From assembly GCA_947373495.1 (NCBI GenBank), contig CANBXZ010000011.1, positions 1 to 32,233 on the forward strand: DNA of 32,233 nucleotides. The letters run 5' to 3'. Below, piece by piece: positions 1 to 8,112 of the stretch. Within the stretch, counting starts at the first letter, position 1. The number at the start of each line of letters is the position of its first letter. Source of the DNA: Acetobacteraceae bacterium. GTDB lineage: Bacteria; Pseudomonadota; Alphaproteobacteria; Acetobacterales; Acetobacteraceae. Made by a program: the position numbers and the translations under genes. The notes beneath the pieces were generated by a model that ran no database searches, had not been told where the DNA came from, and was given only the letters and a program-made list of their open reading frames with translations.

Positions 1-444
1 GGGAATGGCATAGAACACCAGGCCGAGGGTGGAGATCAGCGTGTCCGGCCAGCCATTCACCCGCCGCGCCGCCACCACGCCCAGCACCAGCCCGGCCGAA
101 AACGCGAAGGCCAGCGCGCAGGACATGAACAGCGCCGTCACCGCCAGCCGTTCCAGGATGACGCTGGCCACCGGCTTGCCATAGATCGCGCTCTGGCCCA
201 GGTCGAAGCTCAGCAGCCGCAGCAGGTAGCGGCCAAGCTGCACCGGCACCGAGACATCCAGCCCGTAATCCTGCCGCAGTTGCGCCGCCACGGCGGCATC
301 GCCACCGCCCATCTGGGCCAGCAGCGCGTCCACCGTGTCTCCCGGTGCCAGTTGCAGCAGCAGGAACAGCCCGACCAGGATGATGAGCAGCACCGGCACG
401 GATTGCGCCAGCCGGCGCAGCGCCAGCCCCGCCACTCGTTTCAT
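1..444 (-). CDS. ABC transporter permease, DppB/OppB-like (partial)
   Basis: Inner-membrane permease of a peptide/nickel-type ABC importer, cut at its C-terminal side by the window edge; 148 codons are visible with no stop. The ATG is at 444 and the start reads MKRVAGLALRRLAQSVPVLL. A basic N-terminus leads into one hydrophobic helix (about residues 14-34, ending near LLQLAPGD), followed by the periplasmic loop typical of the DppB family and a second hydrophobic stretch near residues 100-120. The APGD motif shortly after TM1 is characteristic of the family. It lies 22 bp downstream of the binding-protein gene on the same strand, so the two form one operon, and a DppC-like partner plus ATPases are expected beyond the window. 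The substrate cannot be read from the sequence. Confidence 0.88.
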   Translation of the reverse strand, partial: MKRVAGLALRRLAQSVPVLLIILVGLFLLLQLAPGDTVDALLAQMGGGDAAVAAQLRQDYGLDVSVPVQLGRYLLRLLSFDLGQSAIYGKPVASVILERLAVTALFMSCALAFAFSAGLVLGVVAARRVNGWPDTLISTLGLVFYAIP

Positions 445-466
445 GCCCGGGCCCCGACGCCAGGCC

Positions 467-2104
467 TCACGCCGGCGCCAGCCAGGCGTCGTGCCAGGAG
501 GAGGACGACCAGCGCGGCGTGTTGTGGCTGCCCATCAGGCGCTTGGAGTAGACGCTGATGAAGGCGTGCTCCACGGCGCAATGCACCGGCACGTCGTCCA
601 CCGCCAGCTTGACGAAGTCCTGGTACAGCGCCTTGCGCTTCGGCGCGTCCAACTCGGTGGCGGCGGTGTCGATCGCGGCATCCATCGCCGGGTTGTTGTA
701 GCCATACTGGTTGGTCCAGGGCGCGCCCACCGGGCTGCCGGTACGGAACCACACCGTGGTGCTCACCGCCGGGTCGTTGCGGTACTGGTGCCAGCCGGTG
801 GTCAGGTCGAAGCCATGGTCGCGGTAGACGCCGGTGAGGAAGCCCGGGGCATCGCGCGCCTCGATCTCCACCCGCACGCCGATCTCGCGCAGGCTCTGCT
901 GGATGAAGGTGGCGAAGTTGATGGTGTATTCGCCCCAGGGCGCCGGCAGCAGCTTCAACGGCTGGGCGAAGCGCATGGCGCCGCGCGACGGCCGCTTGAA
1001 GCCGGCGGCGTCCAGCATCTGCTCCGCCTTGGCCTTGTCGAACGGGTAGGGCGCCGGGCGCGGCACGTAGAACGGCGCGCTGGAGGACGGGATCGGCCCG
1101 GTGCCCAGCTTGGCGTAGCCGTAGAGGAAGTTCTCGATGAAGAAGTTCAGGTCCAGCGCATGGCACAGCGCGCGGCGCACCTGCACATCGGCCAGCTCGG
1201 CGCGGCGCAGGTTCATCTCCATCACGGTATGGGCGGTATTGCCCTCATTGCCGCGGGTGGAGACGGTGTAGCGCGCATCGCGTGACAGCCGGGCGATGTC
1301 GGACAGCGCCAGGCCGGAATAGGGGCTGAACTGCACCTGGCCGCTTTCCAGCGCGGCGCTGGCGGCGGCACGGTCGCTGATGAAGCGCCAGACGATGCGG
1401 TCCAGGTAGGGCGCACCATTGCCGCGCCAATAGTTCGGGTTGCGCTCCGCGATCAGGTACTGGCCGCGTTCGTATTGCTTGAACACGAAGGGCCCGGTGC
1501 CGATCGGCGCGGTATTCGCCGGGTTGGTGCGGATATCCTTGCCTTCGTACACATGCGCCGGGATCACATGGCCCAGGTCCGGCAGCGCGCGCAGCAGCAG
1601 GCCCTGCGGCATCGGCTTGCTGAAGCGGAACACCGCGGTGTGCTCGTCCGGCGTCTCCACCGCTTCCAGGAACTGGTACAGCGTGGTGCCGTAGTTCAGG
1701 ATCTTCTTCCAGCACTCCATGGCGCTGAACTGCACATCCTTGGCCACGAAGGGCCTGCCGTCGTGCCATTGCACGCCGCGGCGCAGGTGGAAGGTGTGGG
1801 TCAGGCCATCGGCGCTGCCCTCCCAGCGTTCCGCCAGCACGCCCACCGGCTCGCCGGCCGCGTCCAAGTCCACCAGCGGCTCGACGATCTTGCTCGCCAT
1901 CACGTAGACGCCGGTGCTGGCCTGGATGGCCGGGTTCAGCACCCGCTGTTCGCTGGTGAGCTGCACCGTCAGCGTGCCGCCACGCTGCGGGGTTTGCGCC
2001 TGGGCGCCAAGGCCGGGGGCCAGGCCGAGGGTGGCGCCCAAGGTGGCACCCAGGGTAGCGCCGGTGGCAAGGCTTTGCCTGCGGGTCAGGATCATGGTGG
2101 TCAT
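467..2104 (-). CDS. ABC transporter substrate-binding protein, family 5 (DppA/OppA-like)
   Basis: Periplasmic solute receptor of a peptide/opine/nickel-type ABC importer (SBP_bac_5), 545 aa, the normal size for the family. The N-terminus MTTMILTRRQSLATG contains a twin-arginine-like RRQS followed by a hydrophobic Ala/Gly/Leu stretch, so Tat or Sec export is likely. The mature start (RGGTLTVQL, then a segment on VLNPAIQAS) and internal blocks such as WHDGRPFVAKDVQFS and GTGPFVFKQYERGQYL are typical of the family. I chose ATG 2104; the second ATG nine bases in is equally possible because GGGA sits just upstream of both. Three near-identical 12-bp units encode GATL repeats in the signal peptide. 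The DppB-like permease follows 22 bp downstream. Confidence 0.92.
   Translation of the reverse strand: MTTMILTRRQSLATGATLGATLGATLGLAPGLGAQAQTPQRGGTLTVQLTSEQRVLNPAIQASTGVYVMASKIVEPLVDLDAAGEPVGVLAERWEGSADGLTHTFHLRRGVQWHDGRPFVAKDVQFSAMECWKKILNYGTTLYQFLEAVETPDEHTAVFRFSKPMPQGLLLRALPDLGHVIPAHVYEGKDIRTNPANTAPIGTGPFVFKQYERGQYLIAERNPNYWRGNGAPYLDRIVWRFISDRAAASAALESGQVQFSPYSGLALSDIARLSRDARYTVSTRGNEGNTAHTVMEMNLRRAELADVQVRRALCHALDLNFFIENFLYGYAKLGTGPIPSSSAPFYVPRPAPYPFDKAKAEQMLDAAGFKRPSRGAMRFAQPLKLLPAPWGEYTINFATFIQQSLREIGVRVEIEARDAPGFLTGVYRDHGFDLTTGWHQYRNDPAVSTTVWFRTGSPVGAPWTNQYGYNNPAMDAAIDTAATELDAPKRKALYQDFVKLAVDDVPVHCAVEHAFISVYSKRLMGSHNTPRWSSSSWHDAWLAPA
2027..2062. repeat. Three 12-bp tandem units in a signal-peptide coding region
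   Basis: Three consecutive 12-base units (2027-2038, 2039-2050, 2051-2062), differing at a few positions, encode three copies of the tetrapeptide GATL in the hydrophobic core of the binding protein's export signal. The unit length is a multiple of three, so copy-number change would lengthen or shorten the signal without breaking the frame. Confidence 0.6.
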
Positions 2105-2282
2105 TCCCGGAATACGGCGGTGAAATTGCCCAGGCCAGGGGGTGCCATGCAAGGGCCGCGATGCGACAATACGGCGCGCAGGCACCCCACCTGACCGAAA
2201 ACGCGCCAGACGCGGCCGAAATCAACGGCGGCCCGGTGCAACGGGCCAGGGCAGCGGCCTGCACCACAACCGTGGAATCACC

Positions 2283-3272
2283 ATGACCGATACCATCCGT
2301 ACCCGCGTGACCGAGTTGCTCGGCATCCGCTATCCCATCGTGCAGGGCGGGCTGGCGCGGGTTGCCACCGCGGAACTGGCCGCCGCCGTCTCCAATGCCG
2401 GCGGCCTGGGGCAGATCGCCAGCGCCGGCATCGGCGCCGAGCGGTCCGGCGGGCTGTGCACCCCGGCGGAGCTGCGGGCCGAGGTGCTGCGCTGCAAGGC
2501 GCTGACCGACAAGCCCTTCGGCGTGAACTTCCCCATCGGCCGCAGCCCGATCGAGGCCTTGCTGGAAGCGGCGCTGGAAGCCGGCGCGCCGGTCATCGCG
2601 CTGACCGCGGGCAACCCGGCGCCGCATATTCCGCGCTGCAAGGCCGCCGGCGCCAAGGTGCTGGTGCTGATCGCCGGGCCGGAACTGGCCAAGAAGGCCG
2701 AGGCCGCCGGCGCCGACATGGTGGCCACCGTGGGTTATGAGGGCGGCGGCCACCTGGGCCGCGGCGACGAGACCACCATGGTGATGGTGCCGCGCACCGT
2801 GGCGGCGGTGAAGATCCCGGTGCTGGCCAGTGGCGGCATTGCCAGCGGCGCCGGCATGCTGGCCGCGCTGGCGCTGGGGGCCGAGGGGGTGGAGATGGGC
2901 ACCCGCTTCGTCGCCACCACCGAAGCCCGCGCCCATGCCAACTACAAGAACGCCCTGGCCACGGCGAAGCCGGAAGACACCCGCGTCATCAAGCGCACGC
3001 TGGGCATGCCGGGCCGTTCGCTGGACAGCGGGCATGTCCGCGCCATTCTGGCCGCCGAGGCTGCCGGCGCGCCGAAGGAAGTGATCCTGCCGATGGTGCT
3101 GGGCGCCATGAACGCCCTGGGCACCGACCAGGGCGAGCTGGAGCAGGGCTTCGTCTGGGCCGGGCAATGCGTCGGCCTGATCGAGGATGTGGTGCCGGCC
3201 GGCGAGGTCATCGCCCGCATGGTGGCCGAGGCCCGTGCCGGCCTGGCGCGGCTGGGCAGCGCCTTCGGCTGA
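2283..3272 (+). CDS. Nitronate monooxygenase (2-nitropropane dioxygenase family)
   Basis: FMN-dependent TIM-barrel oxidoreductase of the NMO/2-NPD family, 329 aa, which oxidises alkyl nitronates such as propionate-3-nitronate. Family hallmarks: the N-terminal IRYPIVQGGLARVA, the glycine-rich AGGLGQIAS near residue 40, GVNFPIGRS, the EGGGHLGRGDET block near residue 157 (its His aligns with the proposed catalytic base) and the phosphate-binding ASGGIASGAGM and LGAEGVEMGTRF segments. The start is ATG 2283; a longer in-frame extension upstream has low-complexity Arg-rich sequence and no good ribosome site. Divergent from the ABC binding protein and convergent with the thioesterase, so probably monocistronic. 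Members are often misannotated; enoyl reductase FabK-like activity is the main alternative. Confidence 0.9.
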   Translation: MTDTIRTRVTELLGIRYPIVQGGLARVATAELAAAVSNAGGLGQIASAGIGAERSGGLCTPAELRAEVLRCKALTDKPFGVNFPIGRSPIEALLEAALEAGAPVIALTAGNPAPHIPRCKAAGAKVLVLIAGPELAKKAEAAGADMVATVGYEGGGHLGRGDETTMVMVPRTVAAVKIPVLASGGIASGAGMLAALALGAEGVEMGTRFVATTEARAHANYKNALATAKPEDTRVIKRTLGMPGRSLDSGHVRAILAAEAAGAPKEVILPMVLGAMNALGTDQGELEQGFVWAGQCVGLIEDVVPAGEVIARMVAEARAGLARLGSAFG

Positions 3273-3296
3273 GAGGCTTGGCAGGTGGCGGGGGTC

Positions 3297-3725
3297 TCAG
3301 CCCTCCGCCACCGCGCCCTCGCGCAGCAGTTGCGCGCGCATCGCCTCGGGCAGCGGCACCCGCGCGCCGGTGCTGCCCTGCACCGCCACCAGCACGCTGC
3401 GGCAGGTGAAGCAGAGCCCATCCTTCCACACCGCATATTCCTCCACCCAACTGGTACGGCGGAAGCTGGCGGTGCGCATGGTGACCAGCACCGCGTCATC
3501 ATACACCAGGGACTTCAGGTACTTCGCTTCCAACTGGCCCAGCACCGGGCCGAAGCTGTCGGGCGCGAAGCTGCCGCCCAGCGCCAGCCAGTGCGAACAG
3601 CGCAGATCCTCGCACAGCCGCAGGTAGGCGGTGTGGTTGGCATGGCCATACAGGTCGCATTCCCCCCACAGGATGCGATGTTCCCGCCGCACCGGCCATT
3701 CGCCCGCCACGCCAAAATCCGTCAT
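3297..3725 (-). CDS. Acyl-CoA thioesterase, hotdog fold (4HBT/YbgC-like)
   Basis: Small cytoplasmic thioesterase of 142 aa. The segment ILWGECDLYGHANHTAYLR (about residues 18-36) matches the 4-hydroxybenzoyl-CoA thioesterase/YbgC pattern D-x-x-G-H-x-N-x-x-x-Y, but Glu-Cys precede the Asp where WGDTDxxG is more usual. The later VTMRTASFRRTSWVEEYAV strand fits the hotdog sheet. The substrate is unknown; short-chain or aromatic acyl-CoA is typical. It is transcribed alone, convergent with the nitronate monooxygenase (24 bp apart) and divergent from the TTT binding-protein pair across 148 bp. The ATG at 3725 is the only convincing start. Confidence 0.85.
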   Translation of the reverse strand: MTDFGVAGEWPVRREHRILWGECDLYGHANHTAYLRLCEDLRCSHWLALGGSFAPDSFGPVLGQLEAKYLKSLVYDDAVLVTMRTASFRRTSWVEEYAVWKDGLCFTCRSVLVAVQGSTGARVPLPEAMRAQLLREGAVAEG

Positions 3726-3873
3726 CGTCCCGCCTCCGCCTGCACGCCAGGGCCGGGTTTTTCGCGTGTTTCAGGCGTGCCGGCAACGCCGGCGGCGGCA
3801 ACCCCGCTGCGACCTGACTGGACGCCGGCGCGGCCGGCAGGGCAGGCTGGGCGCAACAAGTCGGAGGAAACCC

Positions 3874-4836
3874 ATGCTGACGCGAAGGCTGGCGCTTGCC
3901 ACCCCCCTGCTGGCCCTGGCTGGCCGCGCCCGTGCGGCGGCCTGGCCGGAAGACCGCCCGGTGGAGATCATCATCCCCTACCCGCCCAGCGGCGGCGTGG
4001 ACACCATGGCCCGCGTGGTGCTGAACCACGTGGCGCCGCGCATCCCGGGGTTTCGCTACGTCGTCACCAACCGCGCCGGCGCCGGCGGGCAGATCGGCTT
4101 CGAGGCCACCTTCAATGCGGCGCCCGACGGCTACACCATCGGCGCCGTCACCAACAACGCCATGCACGGCCATGCCATTGAACGCCGGCCGCGCTACCGG
4201 CCGGAAGACTTCACCTTCATCGCCAACATCACCGACGACCCGGGCGCCTTCTTCGTCGACGTGAACTCGCCGTTGCAGACGCTGGCGGCGTTCCAGGCCG
4301 CGGCCAAGGCGGCGCCGGACAGCATGGGCGTGGGCACCGCCGGCATCGGCACCGACGACCACCTGCTGATGATGGGCTTCGAGGATGCCGCCGGCGTGCG
4401 CCTCATCCACGTGCCCTACAGCGGCACCGCGCCGCAGTTGCGGGACCTGCTGGGTGGCCGGCTGGCGGTGGGCTGCTTCAACATGGGCGAGGGCATCACC
4501 CTGATGCGCGAGGGCAAGATCCGCTGCCTCGGCCAGGCCGGGGAACAACGCTGGTCCGCCGCCCCGGAGATCCCGACCTTCCGCGAGCAGGGCTTCGACC
4601 TGCTGGGCGGCAGTGCCCGCGGCCTGGCCGGCCCGCCCAACATGCCGCCGGCGGTGGTGGCGAAGCTGGTCGACGCCTTCCGCGCGGCCATGGCGGACCC
4701 GGCCTATGTCGCCGAAACCACCCGCCTCGGCCTGCCGATCCGCCCGCTGGTGGGGGAGGAGTATCGCCAGATGATGGCGGCGGACTACGCCCGGCTGCGC
4801 GCGCTGTGGCAACGCCGCCCCTGGAAGGAAGGCTGA
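3874..4836 (+). CDS. Tripartite tricarboxylate transporter (TTT) substrate-binding protein, first of tandem pair
   Basis: Periplasmic Bug/TctC-family receptor, 320 aa, binding small carboxylates or related molecules. A short export signal (MLTRRLALATPLLALAGRARA) precedes the mature start AAWPEDRPVEIIIPYPPSGG; the P-(F/Y)-PPGG loop is the hallmark of the family. Further motifs are TNRAGAGGQIG, PDGYTIG and HVPYSGTAPQLRDLLGG. The start is ATG 3874, preceded by GGAGGAAA with six bases of spacing, a strong ribosome site that decides against the longer upstream reading frame. Only 2 bp separate it from a second, clearly related TTT receptor, and both end in the shared LWQRRPW. No TctA or TctB membrane genes are nearby. 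Confidence 0.93.
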   Translation: MLTRRLALATPLLALAGRARAAAWPEDRPVEIIIPYPPSGGVDTMARVVLNHVAPRIPGFRYVVTNRAGAGGQIGFEATFNAAPDGYTIGAVTNNAMHGHAIERRPRYRPEDFTFIANITDDPGAFFVDVNSPLQTLAAFQAAAKAAPDSMGVGTAGIGTDDHLLMMGFEDAAGVRLIHVPYSGTAPQLRDLLGGRLAVGCFNMGEGITLMREGKIRCLGQAGEQRWSAAPEIPTFREQGFDLLGGSARGLAGPPNMPPAVVAKLVDAFRAAMADPAYVAETTRLGLPIRPLVGEEYRQMMAADYARLRALWQRRPWKEG

Positions 4837-4838
4837 GC

Positions 4839-5819
4839 ATGCAGCGCCGCACCTTGCTCGGGGCCGCCCTGGCCGCCCCCACACTGGCCGCCCCCGCCCT
4901 GGTCCCCGCCATGGCCCAGCCGGCCTGGCCGAACGACAAGCCGGTGGAGGTCATCGTGCCCTTCCCGCCCGGCGGCGGCGTGGATGTGATGACGCGCCTG
5001 GTCATGCCGCTGGTGGCGGAACGCATCCCCGGCATGCGGGTGGTCATCACCAACCGGCCCGGCGCCGCCTCGCAGATCGGGCTGGAGGCGGTGTTCAACG
5101 CCCCGGCCGATGGCTACACCCTGGGCGCCACCACCATTCCCGCCCACAGCGCCATTCCGCTGGAACGCCCGGTGCGGTTCCGCGCGCTGGAGTTCAGCTT
5201 CCTCGCCAATATCGTGGAAGATCCGAACTGCCTGTATGTGCGGGCCGAATCGCCCCTGCGTTCGCTGGCCGATCTGGTGGCACAGGCCAAGGCGCGGCCC
5301 GGCAGCCTGGACTACGGCACCACCGGCATCGGCAGCGATGACCACATCATGATGCTGGCCTTCGAGGCCGCGGCCGGGCTGCCGCCCTTCACCCATGTGC
5401 CCTTCCCCGGCGTGGCGCCGCTGCTGCCGCAACTGCTGGGCGGGCACCTGGCCACGGCGGTGGGCAACACCACGGAACTGGTCACCCTGTCACGCGAAGG
5501 CAAGATGCGCGGCCTGGCGGTGGCCAGCGCGGAACGCCTGACGGAATTGCCCCAGGTGCCGACCTTCCGCGAGTTGGGCTTCGACATCGTGGCCGCCGCC
5601 TCGCGCGGCATCATCGGCCCGCCGGGGCTGCCGGCGAGCATCACCGCCCGGCTGGAAGCCGCCTTCGGCGCGGTGATGGCAGACCCGGCCTTCGTGCGCG
5701 AAACCGAACGCCAGCACCTGCCGCTGCGGCCGCTGCTGGGCGCCGAGTACAAGCGCATGGCGGCCGCGGTGGACGCGCACCTGCATGAGCTGTGGCAGCG
5801 CCGCCCCTGGCGAGGCTAG
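4839..5819 (+). CDS. TTT substrate-binding protein, second of tandem pair
   Basis: Bug/TctC-family periplasmic receptor of 326 aa. Signal peptide MQRRTLLGAALAAPTLAAPA continues to an AMA-type cleavage site, and the mature chain opens with WPNDKPVEVIVPFPPGGG. ITNRPGAASQIG, ADGYTLG, TTGIGSDDH and HVPFPGVAPLLPQLLGG match the first copy position by position. By eye the pair share roughly half their residues over the full length, so they arose by tandem duplication and then diverged. The ATG at 4839 follows the upstream stop by 2 bp, with GGAAGG inside the previous gene's end as ribosome site, so translation is likely coupled. Confidence 0.92.
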   Translation: MQRRTLLGAALAAPTLAAPALVPAMAQPAWPNDKPVEVIVPFPPGGGVDVMTRLVMPLVAERIPGMRVVITNRPGAASQIGLEAVFNAPADGYTLGATTIPAHSAIPLERPVRFRALEFSFLANIVEDPNCLYVRAESPLRSLADLVAQAKARPGSLDYGTTGIGSDDHIMMLAFEAAAGLPPFTHVPFPGVAPLLPQLLGGHLATAVGNTTELVTLSREGKMRGLAVASAERLTELPQVPTFRELGFDIVAAASRGIIGPPGLPASITARLEAAFGAVMADPAFVRETERQHLPLRPLLGAEYKRMAAAVDAHLHELWQRRPWRG

Positions 5820-5840
5820 CGCCACGCCACGACGGCGGGG

Positions 5841-7022
5841 CTACAGCCCGGCGCTTTCCAGCCGCAAGATCGCCCGCGCCATGGCCTGGGCGCGCGGCAC
5901 CATGCTGGCCACTTCCAGGTATTCCTCCGGGCTGTGCGCCTTGCCGCCCACCGGGCCCACGGCGCAGATGGTCGGCGCGCCCAGCGCCGCGGTGAAGCCG
6001 CTGTCGGCGCAGCCGCCGCTGAACTCGCCTGCCACCGTCAGGCCGCTGGCCGCCGCCGTGCTCTGGTACAGCGCGAACAGCTTGTTGCTGCTGGCGGTCG
6101 CGTTCAGCGGGCGGAACTCGCCCTTCACCGTCAGCTTCGCCTTGGTGCCGGGGATGTAGCTGCGGCCGATGATGTCGTGGATCCGGCCCATCACCTCGTC
6201 GCGGTCTTCCAACTCCACGTAACGCAGGTCGATCTGCCCCTGCGCCCAGGGCGCCACCGTGTTCACGCTCTGCCCGCCGGAAACCAGGCCGACATTCAGC
6301 GTGATGCCGCGCTTCAGGTCGGTCAGCGCATGGATGGCGGTGATCTTGGCCGCCAACTCGCCGATGGCGCTGATGCCGGCTTCGAAGTTGCCGCCGGAAT
6401 GCGCCGCCTTGCCCTCGATCTCGAACACCGAGAACACACCGCCCTTGCGCCCGGTGACCACATTGCCCGAAGGCCGGCCAGGTTCGCTGTTGAACACCAC
6501 CCGCGCCTCGCGCGCCGTCGCCTCGATGACCTCGCGGCCCTCGGGGCTGCCGATTTCCTCATCGCCGGTGAACAGCCCCAGCAGGTCGGCCGGCGCCCCG
6601 CCGAACTTCTGGAAGGCGGCCAGGACGAACATGTTCATCACCAGCCCGGCCTTCATGTCGGCCACGCCGGGGCCATAGGCGATGCCGTCCTTCACCGTGA
6701 ACGGCCGCCGCTCCGGCTCGCCCTTCGGGAACACCGTGTCGCGGTGGCCCATCAGCACGATCTTCTGCTTTTCGTTGCCACCACCCAGGGCATTGCCGCC
6801 GGCCACGCGGGCCTTCAGGCAGTCGCCATGCTTTTCGCGCGGCACCACTTCCACCGGAATGCCATGGCCCTCGCAGAACGCCTTGATCTGCGCGCCCACC
6901 GCATCTACGCCGGCCTTGTCGTAGCTGCCGCCATCGGTGTTCACCATGCGCTCCAGCGCGGCGAGCATGGTGTCGTGCTGGGTGGCCAGCCAGGCGGTGA
7001 TCTGGGTTTCGGTCTCGGTCAT
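5841..7022 (-). CDS. M20 family metallopeptidase (glutamate carboxypeptidase-like)
   Basis: Cytoplasmic di-zinc hydrolase of 393 aa resembling carboxypeptidase G2, which removes a C-terminal amino acid from N-acyl or peptidyl substrates. Metal and catalytic residues are visible: MGHRDTVFPKG (His93, Asp95), GVADMKAG (Asp122 bridging), GDEEIGS (Glu155 base, Glu156 ligand), FNSEPGRP (Glu180) and the dimerisation-domain AAHSG (His208). No signal peptide. ATG 7022 is preceded by GGAGGG at good spacing; the 107-codon upstream extension is Arg-rich and unsupported. Last gene of the leftward amidase, FAH, TTT-receptor, M20 operon, 79 bp after the receptor. The set suggests stepwise hydrolysis of an imported amide or N-acyl-amino acid. 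Confidence 0.92.
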   Translation of the reverse strand: MTETETQITAWLATQHDTMLAALERMVNTDGGSYDKAGVDAVGAQIKAFCEGHGIPVEVVPREKHGDCLKARVAGGNALGGGNEKQKIVLMGHRDTVFPKGEPERRPFTVKDGIAYGPGVADMKAGLVMNMFVLAAFQKFGGAPADLLGLFTGDEEIGSPEGREVIEATAREARVVFNSEPGRPSGNVVTGRKGGVFSVFEIEGKAAHSGGNFEAGISAIGELAAKITAIHALTDLKRGITLNVGLVSGGQSVNTVAPWAQGQIDLRYVELEDRDEVMGRIHDIIGRSYIPGTKAKLTVKGEFRPLNATASSNKLFALYQSTAAASGLTVAGEFSGGCADSGFTAALGAPTICAVGPVGGKAHSPEEYLEVASMVPRAQAMARAILRLESAGL

Positions 7023-7101
7023 GCGGCAGCCCTCCATCGCGCGGCGCGCAGCCTTGCACCGCGCGCCGCCGCCGGGAAGGCCCCGGCCTATTCCATCCCG
7101 C

Positions 7102-8112
7102 CTATTCCACCTTGCCGATGCGCTGCACCACCTGCGCCAGCCGGGCGCAATCGGTGCGGAAGAAGCTCTCGAATGCGGCGCCGTCGCGATAGTCCAGCGT
7201 GTTGCCGCCAGCCGCCAGGGCACGCCGCACCTCGGGGTCCTGCGCCGCCGTCGCCATCGCGGCACGCAGCGCGGCCTGTACCGGCGCCGGGGTGGCCGCG
7301 GGGGCGAAGACGCCGCACCAGATGTAGTATTCGCAGCCGGCAAAGCCCTTTTCCAGCAGCGTCGGCGCCGTGGGGAACTCGGCGAAGCGCTGCGTGCCCC
7401 AGCTGGCCAGCACGCGCAGCCGGCCCTCCTTCACATGCGCCGCCACCGGCCCCGGCCCACTGGACAGCGCCATCACCTGGCCGGACAGCAGCGCGGTCAG
7501 CGCCGGGGCGCCGCCCTGGAACGGCACGTGCAGCAGCTCCACCCCCGCCGCCGCGGCCAGCATCGCCATCGGCACATGCAGCGCCGAGTAGTTGCCCGAG
7601 GAGGAATAGCTGATCGCCCCCGGCCGACGCCTGGCGTCGGCGATGAATTCCTCCAGCGTCTGCCAGGGCGCGCTGGCCGGCACCACCAGGAAGGTGGGGT
7701 CGGCGGTGAACAGCGCGATCGGCGCCAGCTGGTCCAGTTCATAGGCCGGGGCGCGGTTGAACAGCCGCGCCGCTTCCGGCAGCACCGCCAGGGAGGACAG
7801 CGCCATCAGCAGCGTATGGCCATCCGGCGCCGCGCGGGCGACGAAGCTGTTGCCCAGTTCGCCGGAAGCGCCGGCACGGTTCACCACCGGCACCGGCTGC
7901 TTCCACTGGCGCTCCAGCCCCGCCGCCACCGGGCGGGCCACCACATCGGCCTGGCCGCCGGGCGGGAAGGCCACCACCAGGTTCACCGCGCGGCCCGGAA
8001 AGTCCGCGTTCTGCGCCAGGGCCAGGGTCGGGCCCAAGGCCGGGGCCGCCACGGGGGCGGCGGCCAGCGCGGCCAGCAGGGTGCGGCGCGGAACAGCCCC
8101 GGGGGTGCTCAT
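7102..8112 (-). CDS. TTT substrate-binding protein in amidase/FAH operon
   Basis: Bug/TctC-family receptor, 336 aa. Twin-arginine-containing export signal (MSTPGAVPRRTLLAALAAAP) with an Ala-rich core ending near LALAQ, then the mature start FPGRAVNLVVAFPPGGQAD. VVNRAGASGELG, PDGHTLLM and HVPFQGGAPALTALLSG follow the family order. Its ATG overlaps the stop of the upstream FAH-family gene by 4 bp (ATGA, 8109-8112), so translation is coupled. That ties the receptor's ligand to the substrate of the neighbouring amidase, FAH and M20 enzymes. Sequence divergence from the 3.9-5.8 kb pair is clear, so it is not a recent copy of them. Confidence 0.92.
   Translation of the reverse strand: MSTPGAVPRRTLLAALAAAPVAAPALGPTLALAQNADFPGRAVNLVVAFPPGGQADVVARPVAAGLERQWKQPVPVVNRAGASGELGNSFVARAAPDGHTLLMALSSLAVLPEAARLFNRAPAYELDQLAPIALFTADPTFLVVPASAPWQTLEEFIADARRRPGAISYSSSGNYSALHVPMAMLAAAAGVELLHVPFQGGAPALTALLSGQVMALSSGPGPVAAHVKEGRLRVLASWGTQRFAEFPTAPTLLEKGFAGCEYYIWCGVFAPAATPAPVQAALRAAMATAAQDPEVRRALAAGGNTLDYRDGAAFESFFRTDCARLAQVVQRIGKVE

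Noticed and set aside
2139-2188. GGGGTGCC / GGCACCCC inverted pair between the ABC receptor and nitronate monooxygenase
   Set aside because: 8-bp arms 34 bp apart in GC-rich DNA can be chance; no other operator feature supports it.
3779-3793. GCCGGC-AAC-GCCGGC repeat upstream of the tandem TTT receptors
   Set aside because: GCCGGC is self-complementary and very frequent in this GC-rich sequence.
7068-7112. Short direct repeat CCTATTCCA at the end of the TTT receptor gene
   Set aside because: Two imperfect copies only; no structure or reading-frame consequence.
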